From Corticium candelabrum (Eukaryota > Porifera > Homoscleromorpha > Homosclerophorida > Plakinidae): DNA of 64,000 nt. The stretch covers positions 5,631,625-5,695,624 of the forward strand of contig NC_085099.1 in the NCBI RefSeq assembly GCF_963422355.1, written 5' to 3'. Within the stretch, counting starts at the first letter, position 1. Each line of letters begins with the position of its first letter. Positions 31,101-43,629 of the stretch are shown here, in pieces. A model generated the notes under the pieces. The model did not search any database, was not told the DNA's origin, and worked only from the letters and a program-made list of their open reading frames with translations. Made by a program: the position numbers and the translations under genes.

Positions 31101-34100
31101 TTTGTACCTGGTGGCTGCGACAACAACCAAGCTTCAGGAGCCACTTGATCTTCACCAGCCTGTAAGAGTTGCTACAAACACAATCATTCCATTCAATCTG
31201 AATCAGTAATAAATGCCAAACCAAATTGTTATGTGACCTCACATGCAAGTATTGTATGTATCTATTGTATGTAAATGGAATGTATGTATAAACACAATAC
31301 AAACAAACAAATACAGATACATTATTGTATTATATAAATACAAATCCAACAAACTCAATCAAAAAATAAGAAAAAAAGAATGAAAGTCAAATGTCACGTT
31401 GCTATACATGTGAACAATGTGTGTGCTTGTCCTACTCTATCAACTGCTGACATTCTGAGACGTCTGATTTCATTCTCTTTCTGTTGGATCTCTTCCCTCA
31501 ACCTTGTTACTTCACTTTCATGGACCAGGGATGATTGTCTTAATTCTTCTGTCATCTTCTCCACTTCACGCTGTAGTTCGGTAATCTATGCAACACAAAC
31601 ACAACTTGGGATACAGACAACTAGAGACAACGAAATGACATTACTTTCTGTTCATATTGCCGTCTCATGATAGACACGTCTCTCTCCACATAGAGATGAG
31701 ATCCCACTGTACAAAAGTAGAAAGTCAATTAAAATGTTCAATAAACATGATGCCACTGTACACAAACAAACAAACAAACAAACAGGCACATACAAATTAG
31801 GATGCCAAACAAACATAATAGCAAACAATGACTTGACAAACACAAACGAATGAACAAACAAACACAAAAACACGCACAAACACGTGCACAGAAAAAAGAT
31901 AACAAACAAAAAATTAACAAAAGACAAAGAGGCAATAATTTACAGAGACACAAAACACACAATAAAACAAGCAGACACAATCACCTCAACCCAAATGTTG
32001 AGAGTAAAAGAAGCAAGAAGATAAAAAGCAGCATATCACTACAATAGCTCGACAGACAAAATACAAGCAAATCATTCATTAATATCAATCAAACCTCACA
32101 CCAAAATCATCACATTAAATCAAAAGAAGAAACAAAAACACAAATTAATTGTTTCTTTCACTTACATCTTATGGCTTTTTCCATCATCTTAGCCACACAA
32201 CTGTGACCATATTGCTTAGCAATCTTCAGTGGTGATCTATGCTTACTATACCACAATGACATCACATTAGCAATATTATTGACTGAAGGATATTGAATAC
32301 ATCACCTCTTATGTTGGGGACTCGCTCCATGTTTTAGGAGAACATCAACACAACACCCATGACCACCACGGGCAGCAAACCACAGTGGTGTACGACCATC
32401 ATTATCCATGACATCAACAGGAACAGAACAAGACAGAAGTCTCTCTACAATGGTCACGTGATTATTTCTTGCAGCATAATGGATGGCTGTCTTTCCCTGC
32501 TGAGTAATTTAAACAAGAAACTGATAAGATAGAGAGAGCTAGTGTTTATATTAAAACATATTAAAGCAACAGACATTCCATTCAACTAATGAGACATTCA
32601 AAGAATGATCAACACACAAAGACAAACAATAGCAAAAATGAATGCATTACACTCACAAATACCATATTCGCCCGTAATAACGCCCATACCAAAATAATGC
32701 ACATACCCGTACATACGTCCATGTGCAACAGCTAGCTAGGTCAGAACTTTCAGCCCAAAAAAACGTCCATGCCCAGCTATAGGCCCATGCCCAAGTATAA
32801 GCCCAGGATGCCCAAGCGCAGGCAAAACAAAATGGGGTCCACAGAAATTTCATCTCCGTTTGTGTGCGTTTGATGAGCTGGTGTCAGTGTTGAGTAAAAG
32901 TGCTTACCACTAGACTTATGTATTTGTTGCAATTACCGACCCTGATGCTCTTGCAGGGCTTCAGGCCAACCTCATGTATACTGTTTAGTTTCTGCGTGTA
33001 TGTTGATGCTTTATGAATACCAGCACTTTTGATCTTGCAAATGGATAATTGCAAGCATTTGTGGTATTTCTGTCTTCAAGTATTTAGATGGTGACTGGCC
33101 AAACGACAGCATTTTGCGACCATGTATATGCCTGGGACCAAACTAACGCCCATGCCCCAGTATACCCCCAGAAAAAAAGCTTCTTTTCTATTCGCCCAGG
33201 GTGTTATTACGGGTGAATATGGTATGTTTAATACATGCACAACAAACACCACAATATCAACTGAACCTCTCAATACTCAAACTCACATAACGTTCTTTCT
33301 TCATCACATTAATACCTTCGACCTTCACCAAAACGTCAATGATCTCTTCACATCCCTTTTCTGCAGCCGTGATCAAAGATGTCCATCCTGTCTGCATACA
33401 CAAGAATATACTATTATCATTATTGCTCCATCAAACTGTACACATGCTGCAAAAGAAAAGTAAATAGAAAATGAAGACAACCTGATAAGACAATATATAA
33501 CTACTGCAAAATATTCTCCAACAGTCCAAGTTGAATGAAATAATTAAAACTCAACAAGATTATTCATCTCTGCATGCAATAATGGCTGCTTCAGTCAGTC
33601 ACAAGTCAACACTGCTGCCTCTTGACGAGCAACAAGAAATAAAAACGTTGATTGTTGGATTAGATTGTTACATCTAGTTGATATCTATCATCGAGGCTTC
33701 ATAGTTTCACACACTCATGCAATCAACTCACCTCATTAGTCTCATTAACATCTGCTGATTTAGCGAGCAGCAACTCCACTATTTCCTTCTTCTTCTTCCT
33801 ACACGCTAACGTCAGAATAGTTTCCTATTTTGAGATCAAACGACGTGCAGTTCATTTCAACATCGAATGTATATTATAACTCACAACACATACCCCATAT
33901 AAACAACGCGCATTGACATTAACTCCATTCTCCAAAAGACGTGTTACTGAATTAACGTCACCTCTCCTCACCTTCACACAATTCTTTGTCAATTGTTAAT
34001 ATGGCCATGCAGAGTCTCTACATATTCTAACACTCTTACAAATTGCCCCACCTCTAGCTTTTCCCTGGGCAACTATATGTCAAAGTTTTAGTTGCCCAGT

Positions 34101-35030
34101 CATTACTCACTTTGCCGATGAACTATACCACGATAATTCCATGACCTTATTGCAGCAATGTATAGAATGTACAATCATGTCATGCCGACTATGAATATCG
34201 GGTCTCCAAATGATTGTGGTATGACTGCCAACCAACATTTGTCAGCCACGCTAACAGACGCCCATGGTGGTCACACTTGTGTCTAATCTCTGCAAAAACT
34301 GCCACGTGAATTCACGAAAGCTCTTTCGAGGGGTACACCCTGAAGCAATTTGTTGCATTGGAGAAGTCCAAACGTAGTACTTGCCTAATAACTGAGCACT
34401 GTCTTGACAGCATCGTTACTCAAACAGCCATGGAATTTTGAACATCATACAAACGTGAACGTTAATTGCATCCAGTAGTTGCAAATGTAACATTGTCCAA
34501 AAACTCTGTCCTAAAAGTCCAAACTCACATTTTCTTGCCCCTGGAGTCTTTGTCAGCACCAGTAAGGTTATAGAGTTCTTATTTTTCATTTCCAATGCTG
34601 TGTTAGTGATTACTACTCGCTCTGATGCCTAAATCTTCAGATATGGTGATTTTCATGTGGACAACCGATTACTAGCTTAACCCTCTAGTGCATGCGCACG
34701 AAGTATATTTTATAGCATGCTAACTACAACGTGGCTGTGAGAGTGTACTGCTTTGACAACTGGAACTGGTCAATTCGGCAGTGAAGTTCGACGCACTTGA
34801 GAATCTCAAAACATATGTCAACCAAAACTTACATTATGCATGTGTACTTAGGCTTGCTCTGAATGGAAAGGTCATACTGGTAGGGAGGATAGCTGTCAGC
34901 TGGTTGTCCCTGGGCAACCCTAGTCTGCCGTCAGTTATCCAGTCATTTCTGGTTGCAACCGATTTCTCATACAATAAAATTTATAACTCACAACACATAC
35001 CTCATCTTCTATACTGATTTCACTTCCCAT
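28665..35030 (-). CDS. Ankyrin repeat - coiled coil - death domain protein
   Basis: Ten exons: 35001-35030, 33894-33971, 33732-33824, 33287-33391, 32306-32499, 32166-32245, 31645-31706, 31436-31585, 31108-31159, 28665-28963. All are GT-AG with matching phases; 1143 nt, 380 aa. After the short start MGSEISIEDE come about six ankyrin repeats (VNSVTRLLENGVNVNAR, ILTLACRKKKKEIVELLL, TGWTSLITAAEKGCEEIID, GKTAIHYAARNNHVTIVERL, GRTPLWFAARGGHGCCVDVL, SPLKIAKQYGHSCVAKMM). A Glu/Arg-rich coiled coil follows (ITELQREVEKMTEELRQSS) and then a death domain (VVALAGDQWSDVGLELGYKM). It shares the GD.W.D..LEL pattern with the death domain of the ROCO gene upstream on the same strand, so the two could interact; that is inference. 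An extra 5' exon at about 35362-35431 (SLSRGGRLVSKVFDEK, GTGAGA donor) would join in phase. Function: adaptor-type signalling, unproven. Confidence 0.82.
29485..29583. repeat. 99-bp near-perfect palindrome (hairpin)
   Basis: The left arm 29485-29532 begins CTAGCCTCGGCTTCCCAAAC; the right arm, reverse complemented, begins TTAGCCTCAGCCTTCCAGAC. Both share GTAGCGCCGATT and the loop is only a few bases. About 85 percent of arm positions pair. It lies in the last intron of the ANK-death gene. It may be a foldback MITE core. Confidence 0.85.
31020..31099. repeat. (AC)n microsatellite just after a splice donor
   Basis: About 80 bp of AC, (GT)n on the sense strand, starting 9 bp after the exon 31108-31159 of the ANK-death gene. 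Confidence 0.95.
32662..33222. mobile_element. MITE with CCATATTCGCCCGTAATAACG ends
   Basis: The left end is CCATATTCGCCCGTAATAAC and the right end, reverse complemented, is CCATATTCACCCGTAATAAC, flanked by TA on both sides (32660-32661 and 33223-33224). Internally the words GCCCATGCCC and ACGTCCATG recur. No coding frame. It lies in an intron of the ANK-death gene. The ends resemble those of 50821-51251. Confidence 0.75.
33972..35000. other. First intron of the ANK-death gene, nothing else recognised
   Basis: The 19-bp word ATAACTCACAACACATACC occurs at the donor side of both neighbouring exons (33878 and 34984), hinting at an old exon-end duplication. CCTGGGCAAC recurs in it. No other feature seen. 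Confidence 0.4.
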
Positions 35031-35439
35031 CTAAAACAAAAGTGCAAATAATTGTCAACAATGTGGTATCATCTCATTTCTATCATCCATAAAATTTCTC
35101 AAAATTACACAATACATGCACTAATCAAAATAATAATAAAAATAATAAAAAAACACTCGTGTGCTAAAGGTAAGCCAAATCAAAACTGGACAGCACTCAG
35201 ACGTCACAAACCTCATGCCATTTACAACTGTTTCCATGGCAATTATTGGAAAAGCTTGTGTTCACCATGGTACACATACCGTTAACCAACATAGTGTGTC
35301 CACAAACAGTTGCACGGAGATGGTATGGGTGACCAGGAGCAAAATAGAAAGTCATCTCACCTTTTCATCAAAGACTTTTGAGACAAGCCGACCACCCCTT
35401 GAAAGTGACACCGATTTAGACTAGGGTAAAGTATCCTAA

Positions 35440-36829
35440 TGTTGGACACCTTGTACACAATCGTACGTGGCTCATAAATGAAAGTGTAAATTCAGCTCCT
35501 CTTTATAGGTGCTTTACCTTTACCTGTCAGTAGTTACTACAACAATGTTTGCAAGCCAGAAGCTGCATGCTGCCAAGCCTTTGATATTTACAAATAATGA
35601 AGGTGAGCCTAACCACTCTTACGGCCTCATGTGGTGCCTCATTATGACTACACTGTTTCCAAACAATGTCTACAATCTTTCTACAGATTTGACAGTTTGG
35701 ACAAGTCCGACATTTTCTCGAATCAAGCATTTCGTCGAGATTAGGCACCAGCAGTGACAATTTGATCGCAACGTGGTTTGTCGCAACCAATCCAACCTCC
35801 TTTGTGTTTGTGTGTCTTGGTAGTAGGATCACTGTGACCACACGTACTTAATTAGCTTAGTAAGCATCAGATTCTTTAGTTTGTTTGTGCCTTTCTGATG
35901 ATTTTTTCTTGCATTTTTGTAAAGACTGTAGGTTTCCTAGCTGAGATGCTTTACAGCGTCCTGTTCAGAAATTGTGGACAATGCTTTTTGTCAGTCTCCA
36001 TCGTTTGGCAGCTAGCAGCTCTGGAGCTATAGTGTCTAGAGCTGCTTTTTTTCAATTCTTTCTCATGTGTAGACGTAATAGTCATTGCAATTGCAACGCT
36101 CGATCATCTCAAGAGTGTGAGACAGTAAGCAATCTAGTGCTACAAGAAATTCCTAGCCCGCCTACTTCTCGGAGGCTAGCTCTACGTATGTTGTGATTTA
36201 CTTTTTATAAAAACAAGAATGTCACAATTGCACTACTACTTCTAGTGAGCTATGTATCCAGTCATCATACAGTCTTTACTGTTCACGTTGAATAATTCAT
36301 GCTGCACGAAACACATTGCATTCTGCAGCAAGGAGTAAGTGCCAAAACACACGCGTTTGTGCTCTACTCGTAGCCTCGCAAACAACTCTGAGACTGTGAA
36401 ACGTAGTGCTACCTATAGTTTAGCTTGTTTGATCGCTTCCGTGTGTGCATGCTTGTTTGGGGGCATTGACTGGGCAACATTAGATAGGGGGCGTCCACCA
36501 TTAATAGGGACTTTACCGTATTAGCTAATAAAAAATCCCAAACTCTTGTGCAACGTTTCCTACATCGACAAATTTGATCAAAATCCATCCACAAACAAAC
36601 CAACCAACGCCGATACAAACATAACCTCCACTACAGAAAGGGCATCAGTTGCCCGTCAGTCCAGTTATCTCTAACTAATTCTATATAATACTATCGTATC
36701 TGTAGCATCATCATCACACACAACCTTCTCACACATTGCAGCCTATAGCTACATGCACGACTAAAGCGTTAACTTAACGTCACAATAGACGATGTACTCA
36801 CCGCATAGACAACAGCGACAACCAATCTT
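35440..36829. other. Noncoding, nothing recognised
   Basis: Between the ANK-death gene and the Gypsy fossil. Only short frames without similarity. Confidence 0.4.
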
Positions 36830-39800
36830 TTATGTTGGGAACTCCTGTCGACGCATGCTCGGCACACCTACTACCTATAGATCTAAACGCAGTCGGTGAG
36901 TGGTGCTTTTGGCCATTTTCAGTTATTTGGAGATTCTATATTGGCGTAGTCGGCAGGACTGCCAAAGTGGGACGAGCCTCAAAAGAATTCGTTTTAGACT
37001 ATGACCGCAACGTGGCCTCAAAGTTTGAGCTCTGGCTCGACGATGTCAATGACTATAGGCGTACATGTCGATCTGCAAGGTTACGGAGTCTGCGGAGAAA
37101 AAGAGTCTGTCCTTAAACTTGGCTGGATTGAGCCTGCAGAGAGTGGTCAAGGGAGAAACGCCTACTGGAGACGGGAATACACAGCCTTGACAGATGCCAT
37201 TCTCGCATACTTTCGACCAGCTGTCAATACAACAACTGAGAGACACAAGTTTCAACAGATGAAGCAACAGGATCATGAATCTGTCACCTCCTTTGTTGGA
37301 ATTATGTCATTTTGCATCCACAAGTGTTGACACAGTGATAAACGGCCATTAGCTGATCATAAGGAGTAATGATGTTAGGAAGGAATTGATGAAGTACTCG
37401 AAACTCACCTTGGCAGATGCAGTTGCAAAAGCGGTGACACTATAAACCTCTATTGCTGAGAGCTCAATGTATGAACATGGACCCTTAGATCTAGAGTCAC
37501 TGTCCCAACTTCTGTGAACAAAGTGAGTCTACCCAGTCTAGGCAACCAAGGCAAACTCCTCAAATGCAAATACTGTGGTCGCCTGCATAGATGAGGCAAA
37601 CAGCACTGTCCAGCAGTAGAGGCAAGCAAAGTGCTCACATTGTCGAAAGACAGGCCACTCTGCTGCGGTATGTCTACAGAAAGGAAAGCACCCATTGCCC
37701 AAGTTGTTGAATATGCAACACAACCCTCTTCAAAACCGGCAGAGCCACTTCATCATGTCTACGAGACTATATATACAGCCAGTCATTCTTCAAAGGCTGA
37801 GACGTTTACTGTCATACTCAAGGTAAATGGCAGAGAGTGCAAGGGTCTTCTCGACACTGGTGCTACTCGAACGCTCATCACCCATGACATAGTAACACCA
37901 ACACGGCCCAGTCCTGCTATGTTGAAAGCATATGACGGTAATGCTGTGGAAACCCTGGGTGTAGCAGATGTCACGATCAATACAGGAGATAGATCTTGTC
38001 AGTGCACCTGTTTTGTGGTGCCTCCTGGACAAACAGTTCTTTTTGGGCAGGATGTCATCTTACAGCTGCAGCTACTTGCTAAGCAGGAGGTCAATGTGGT
38101 CAAGATTCAGCCCATCGATATTATGGTAGATCCTCAAGCAACGCCACCATCTCTTCCAGTACGGCACCATACTGTCAGTCTTCGTATGGCCATAGAAACA
38201 GAGCTACAACACCTCAAGAAAGCAGCTAGACGTCATTGAATCTGTTTGAGAAGCTACTCAGTGGGTGTCACCATTAGTGCCAGTCGGAAGTCAAATGGAA
38301 CTTTTAGATTGTGCATTGACTATTGGAGATTAAACCAAGCCACTATACAGGAAAGGCACATACTACCTACATTGGAAGAAATTACAGCAAAATTAGATGG
38401 AGCTGGATTGTTTTCAGTCTTGAATCCAGAGTCCGGATTTCATCAAATTCCTCTTTCAGCAGAATCCAGAAAATATACTACATTCAGTATGCACTGTGGC
38501 CTACATACCTCGGGAAGTTCATCCCAACCCTCTCACAGGCCACCCAATCACTTCATGAATTGGCCAAGAAGGACTCATTTGTATGTGACCAGGCGTTGGG
38601 AGGATGCATTCAATGAGGCAAAGGGGGCTATGGGAGCATCCGTGCAGAAGCTAGCTTATTTCCAGTCAGCAGCCTCAGTTCCCACAGCTATCAGCAGTGA
38701 CGTCTCCCTGAAAGGCCTTGGAGCCATGTTGTGGCAGCATGATAGGCACGGTCACTGGCTCCTAGTTGCTGGGGCAAGCCGATCATTGACAGAGACTGAG
38801 ACACGATATTCCCATTACAGAGAGAGATGCTGGGAAGTGTTTGCTGTAACTCAATTTCAATTTTGACTTACAGATCACAAGCCTTTCATCCACATCATTC
38901 ATAAGTTCTTTGATGAGGTGCCTCCTCATCTGCAGCGGTGGCTGGTGGCTCTAATGCCATACCAGTTTTCTCTCAAGTACAAGCCTGGGCAGCATCTAGT
39001 ATGCACTGATGCTTTCTCCAGAGCACCAGTACCTGAGCAAAATCTATCGCCTGAAGAGTGTTGGGGTATTGGTGAGTATATCAGTATGGTGCTAGAAGAG
39101 GCACCAGTTGGCATTGGTGATATTCAGCAAGCGTCAAAGGAAGACTCTCTTCTGTCTAGTGTCATGCAAAGAGTTCTTACAAATGGACAGAACGAATGCA
39201 GTCGATCAGAAGAATCCTACTATCTAGTGCGGGACCAGTTGACTGTTGTAGATGACACCTTGCTCTTGGGTAACAGGGTTGTGATTTCGGAGGCTCTTTG
39301 TAGATCAGTCCTTTGCCTATCTCATAAGGGACATCCTGGACTAGAGACTTTCCAGGACACATTAATGACCCGTGTTTGGTGGCCAGGCATCACAAAAGAT
39401 GCAAATATTTTTGCAGAGTGCTGTGATATATGCTGGCGTTGGCGACCAGATCCCCCTCAACAACTCCAGCCATCCGACTTGGAAGCCGCATGAACAAATT
39501 GGCAATGGACCTCGTGACTATTGAAGGGATATCATGCTTATCAATTATTGATTATGGATCACGTTTTCCTGAAGTACTCCCCTTTATAATAGAGGATACT
39601 ACGCTAAAGGTGTGATAAACAAACTCATGAAAGTATTTGTACGATTCGGCTTGCCCTCTGTTTTGGTATCAGACAACGGTCCCCAGTTTATTGCCAGTGA
39701 GATGAACCACTTTCTGAAACAATTGGGTATGTGAAGGCAAGCCCACGGTATCCTCAGTCGAATGGAATGGTGGAGAGGCTGCATAGAGTCTTATGGGAGA

Positions 39801-39855
39801 GACTTAGGCCCTCAATTCCTTTTCATCGCTGCCTCTAACAAACGTTGATGCACAT
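36830..39855 (+). mobile_element. Ty3/Gypsy-type LTR retroelement fossil
   Basis: Recognisable parts in order: a gag-like segment, an aspartic protease segment, reverse transcriptase, RNase H and the zinc and core parts of integrase. It is clearly broken, with several breaks, and no intact LTR pair was seen at the ends. It looks old. The dispersed repeat at 39886-40440 starts just past its 3' end, but I cannot show that it belongs to it. Confidence 0.85.
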
Positions 39856-39885
39856 CCGCAGTTGATGGACTGGGTACGAGTATAG

Positions 39886-40440
39886 TGCGTTATAGAGTCG
39901 TGTGATAAATGTGCTCATCATATAATATCAGTTAGTGTCAGGCTCAAGCCTAGGATAAGGTGCACGTGTCATGCACGAGCTCCACGCATAATTGTGGACT
40001 TATTGCCATTTTTTATTGTGAATAACGTAAAGTCGTTTGTCTTTCTAAAAGTCAACAATTACTAGAGAAGAAATAATACTGTTAGAACTTTGTTGACAAC
40101 GTTATTTAATTAATTGTTTGTTGATATCAGTGCTGTAGATACTAACAAAGAATGTGATTAAACTCTTTACTAATATCGATTTGAAAGTGTTTGCACCAAC
40201 ACTGTTGAACACACTTCCTTCTACAGTTTCATGATCCCTCACATCATCCAAATTCAGGTCTTTGCACTGTACTGTACATACTACCATGCTTGCTCAAGCA
40301 CCTCATGTCTGTGTTGACAAACTAACTTTCAATGCTGCTACAGCAAAAACACTGTTAAATTTAAAACTGTCAATATCACTGACATACCAATGTCAATATC
40401 ACTGACATACTGATGTCAATGCATAGACATAAAGGTCTAA
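39886..40440. repeat. About 0.55-kb dispersed repeat, copy 2
   Basis: Second copy of the 26733-27398 repeat, same orientation, shorter by several small deletions. The final CAATATCACTGACATAC word is doubled. It lies about 30 bp after the Gypsy fossil. Confidence 0.85.
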
Positions 40441-41012
40441 TATTCATTTGTGGAAAAGGCCCAAGAAGTAGAAACAGACTATTCCACACACTTGAAGTCT
40501 TGCAAAATGCAACTCCCATAAACATCAATTAGCACTTTACAGGTACGAAACCATAGATTTAGATGCACTATAAAAGTTAGAGATGGGGCTGACTGGAATG
40601 AGTACTACATGTAGAGCAGGCTGATATATACAAGTATGTATACAAGTGTTACAACTCAATGACCATACAATTGCACAATACAACAAAAGTGATTAGATAA
40701 TATGATTACTCCAATTGGTTATTTGATTCACAATTTTCTAGACTGCAATCAACGACTGTGCCCCTTATATCAATTCTTGATATGTAAGTAGAGTGGAGTA
40801 TCATGGCTTTGGCATATAAAATGTATCAGAACTATACAAAGCAGCTAAACAGAATGATAAACTAAATGGCAACTTTGAGCATGACCGTTACGATAAAAAA
40901 CATGTACCAGAATGGCACTACCAAGCAGCAGCAAACTAAAAAAATATACAAGAAGAAAACGTTAGAAATTGAGTTAATAATGGGTAGCAGACGTCTACAA
41001 AGAACAACATAG
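40441..41012. other. Noncoding, downstream of the RBR gene
   Basis: AT-rich, no exon or repeat recognised. Probably 3' flank or untranslated region of the minus-strand RBR gene. Confidence 0.4.
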
Positions 41013-41948
41013 CTATTTCTTGCCATGTTCACATGACCCTTTACATTGCTTGCACTCTTCACATCTGCCGCCGTAGTCAGAACAGCCGGGACATATCGGG
41101 CAGCCACACTTCCGATCATCGGGACAGAACAATGGACACGGGCACTTATCCCGTGTACCGTGTTCACATTTTCTTGAACAATCTTGAATAGTCAGACACT
41201 AAAAGACGAAATATTAATAAATAAAAATGGGTGAAATAACATTTCAATTGCCTGAAAGCAAAAATGGGCATTACAGACTGGACACCCTCCATGTGAGCCA
41301 ATATGGTGACACTCGTGTTTAAAATAGTGGATATGCTGTGCGGTGCAGCCCTTTGATGGACACATTTTTGCACCTGCCAGTGTTGGAGCTAGACCGACAA
41401 AGCATATGTCGAATAATATTCAGACACCCGACCAACATACACACCAACTGTTTCACAAGTGTGACTCGAACCCAGTGGCCATGCCTTGTAGCATCCTTTA
41501 CGTCGACAAAAGCCGTGCTGTTTGGATATAAAATCTCCACTGAATGAATATGAAAAACAGATGCAAGATTTTTTACTTACGGCGCATCCAGGACATTCAA
41601 GTCGAGCCATCTCAGGCACGCCTACAATCCCACAATTACACTTTGGACACTGCTCTTCGATGACTCGTGTTGCAGCTATGTCTTTGTATCGATCCCACAG
41701 TTGACGTCCAGCAAGTCTAAAATGATCGATTTCGCCAATCGACGAGTTCCTGTGCTTTTCTAAACACCCAAAAGAATATTTCAAATAAATTAATATTAAT
41801 TAAATGTAAAAGATTTGTTACTAATTAATATAAGTATGCTGGTGCTACATTTGCTCTGCAAATTTACAATACAAAGTGTGAAGTCAGATCTATCTTATAG
41901 AACATCTTGATTACTAAACAGACAGACAGACAAGCAGGCAGGCACGCA

Positions 41949-41988
<40 letters not shown>

Positions 41989-42803
41989 CAACCAGACTAC
42001 ATGCTGATGCTACCGTCAGCACAAACACAATCTCATATTCTGGGGCTAACGCCCGTGGATCTGCCCTGCAGCAAATATAATGTTGCAATTTTTATAAAGT
42101 GACTACCTGGCGACAAATACTCTGCTCGAAACTCATAAATTTTTAGTGTTATTACAATAAGGCCATGCACGGAAGAAAAACTTTTGAAAAGAGAAATCCA
42201 ATTCACGCATGCGTAGTTTGGCAACCAATATTATAGCAAATTGCTGTGAGCCTGTGACACCGGCATTCAGTAACGGTCTGTCATTTGTTAGTTAGCGTAC
42301 TGACCTGGGCAGCTAAATGTCACTATTCCTCTTGCGCTGTCCATGATGAGAGCTCTAGCTGCATCTCCAACATTCGCTCCGCAATAGTCTGCGAAACAGG
42401 ATGTTTCAACATTTTTCGTTTCCTTGTCTTGAGCACACAAGACACACTGCCCGCACGGAAACTCTATCACTAGGCAGTCCTCAACCGAGTCCGTACACGT
42501 AGAGCACATCTCGTCGTTCCGTCCCTGCCGAATGAGAGCCATATGGATGATGCTGACCGTACTTCCGCAGTCGGTGTTGCTACATTTTGTGTAAAAGTGA
42601 GCCGGAGTTCGCATTTCGCAATAGAAACAGTTCCCTGTCATCTCGAGTTTGGCAAGATCTTCAAACACCCCGGGAGGGTCTCCCTCGAGTTCGAACGCCT
42701 CGGTGCCGCATGTTCTACACCGTACACGCACTTTTCCTTTCTGTAAAAGATTGCAATTACGACAGAGAACATAAGACGCTACGAAGTCAGCTGTCTTTGC
42801 CAT
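41013..42803 (-). CDS. Parkin-like RBR (RING-between-RING) E3 ligase lacking Ubl
   Basis: Five exons: 42305-42803, 41581-41759, 41445-41517, 41252-41373, 41013-41198; 352 aa, phases consistent. Exon 1 holds a RING0-like module (YVLCRNCNLLQKGKVRVRC, RCRTCGTEAFELEGDPPGVF) and RING1 (MCSTCTDSVEDCLVIEFPCG), closely following human Parkin. Exons 2-3 hold the IBR (GEIDHFRLAGRQLWDRY, CPKCNCGIVG, HGFCRRKGCYKAW). Exon 4 gives an Rcat-like module (MCPSKGC, HYFKHECHHI, GGCPVCNAHFCF); the Cys in KHECHHI is the likely thioester residue. Exon 5 is a Cys-rich tail (CPCPLFCPDDRKCGCPICPG). Human Parkin (465 aa) has an N-terminal Ubl; here an in-frame stop precedes the start codon, so no Ubl is visible. Intron 4 is 53 bp with a GC donor. 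RBR enzymes transfer ubiquitin through a Cys intermediate. Orthology to PRKN is likely but not proven. Confidence 0.8.
41951..41987. repeat. (AC)n microsatellite in RBR intron 1
   Basis: A short AC tract preceded by GACA and GCAGGCACGCAC units (41922-41950). Confidence 0.9.
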
Positions 42804-42854
42804 GTTTGCTCAATTTGCCTCGCAATACAACAACCAAGCGCGGAAGGTACCGAG

Positions 42855-43061
42855 GTGTCGTCGCCAGGCAACATAGATTTTCTCAAACTGAAGCTGTTAT
42901 TCGAGCAGAGACCCTTTCAAGTTGTCCACACCACCGAGGATACGTACGGAGACAAAAAAGACGGCAACGCCGATGAAACGGTCAAACCTAGCTTACCTTT
43001 TGAGAAGCGCCAAACGCTCAAGATGAATCAGCTAACTCCACGCCTTGTAAACAGTGTGGAG

Positions 43062-43070
<9 letters not shown>
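42855..43070 (+). CDS. Possible first exon of an unrecognised gene, divergent from RBR
   Basis: An open frame starts with ATG 51 bp from the RBR start on the opposite strand (SPGNIDFLKLKLLFEQRPFQ, then LPFEKRQTLKMNQLTPRLVN) and runs into a (GT)n tract where a GTGTGT donor could lie. In vertebrates Parkin is head to head with PACRG, but this sequence does not look like PACRG to me. No downstream exon found. It could be a chance frame. Confidence 0.25.

Positions 43071-43124
<54 letters not shown>
43067..43124. repeat. (GT)n microsatellite with GTGC tail
   Basis: GT units followed by (GTGC)n at 43124-43143. Confidence 0.95.
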
Positions 43125-43142
<18 letters not shown>

Positions 43143-43629
43143 AGTGTATGTACCTGCATATCTCCAAAACGGCGATTCACAGCGCCACCGAATTTTTCTC
43201 GCGCACGTCGAATCGATCGAACTCGACGTTAAAAAATGTCAACGTTTTCAGAGTTCTCCTAGGACGACGCGATTGTTTGCCAATCAAACCCGCGTCTCCA
43301 CTCGCGCGCAAATTTCTATAGAAAGACGCATCGGATCTCCACTAAATCTAAACTGCCCATTCCTGACCTCGGACGGTACGCACGGAGCATGTCGTTTCGT
43401 ACCGACGACGTCGCTAACAACAAGCTATATCCGGGTCTTTAGCAAACACGCCTATGCCTTCGTTTGCCCGTGTACGCCCTTCGAATAGTTGCCACATTCG
43501 ATACACCTATTTCTTACAATAGCATGCAGCAATGTCTTTGAACTGACAACGTCCAACAGACTGTCGAAATAGCTGCAAGATGAGGTGTGACTGGTCATAT
43601 ATATACGGGAACCAAATACTGGATAACTG

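Noticed and set aside
39886-40440. 3' LTR of the Gypsy fossil
   Set aside because: No matching copy lies at the 5' side of the fossil; the only other copy is 10 kb away, so LTR status is unsupported.
42855-43232. PACRG orthologue opposite the Parkin-like gene
   Set aside because: Position suggested it, but the readable residues do not resemble PACRG.
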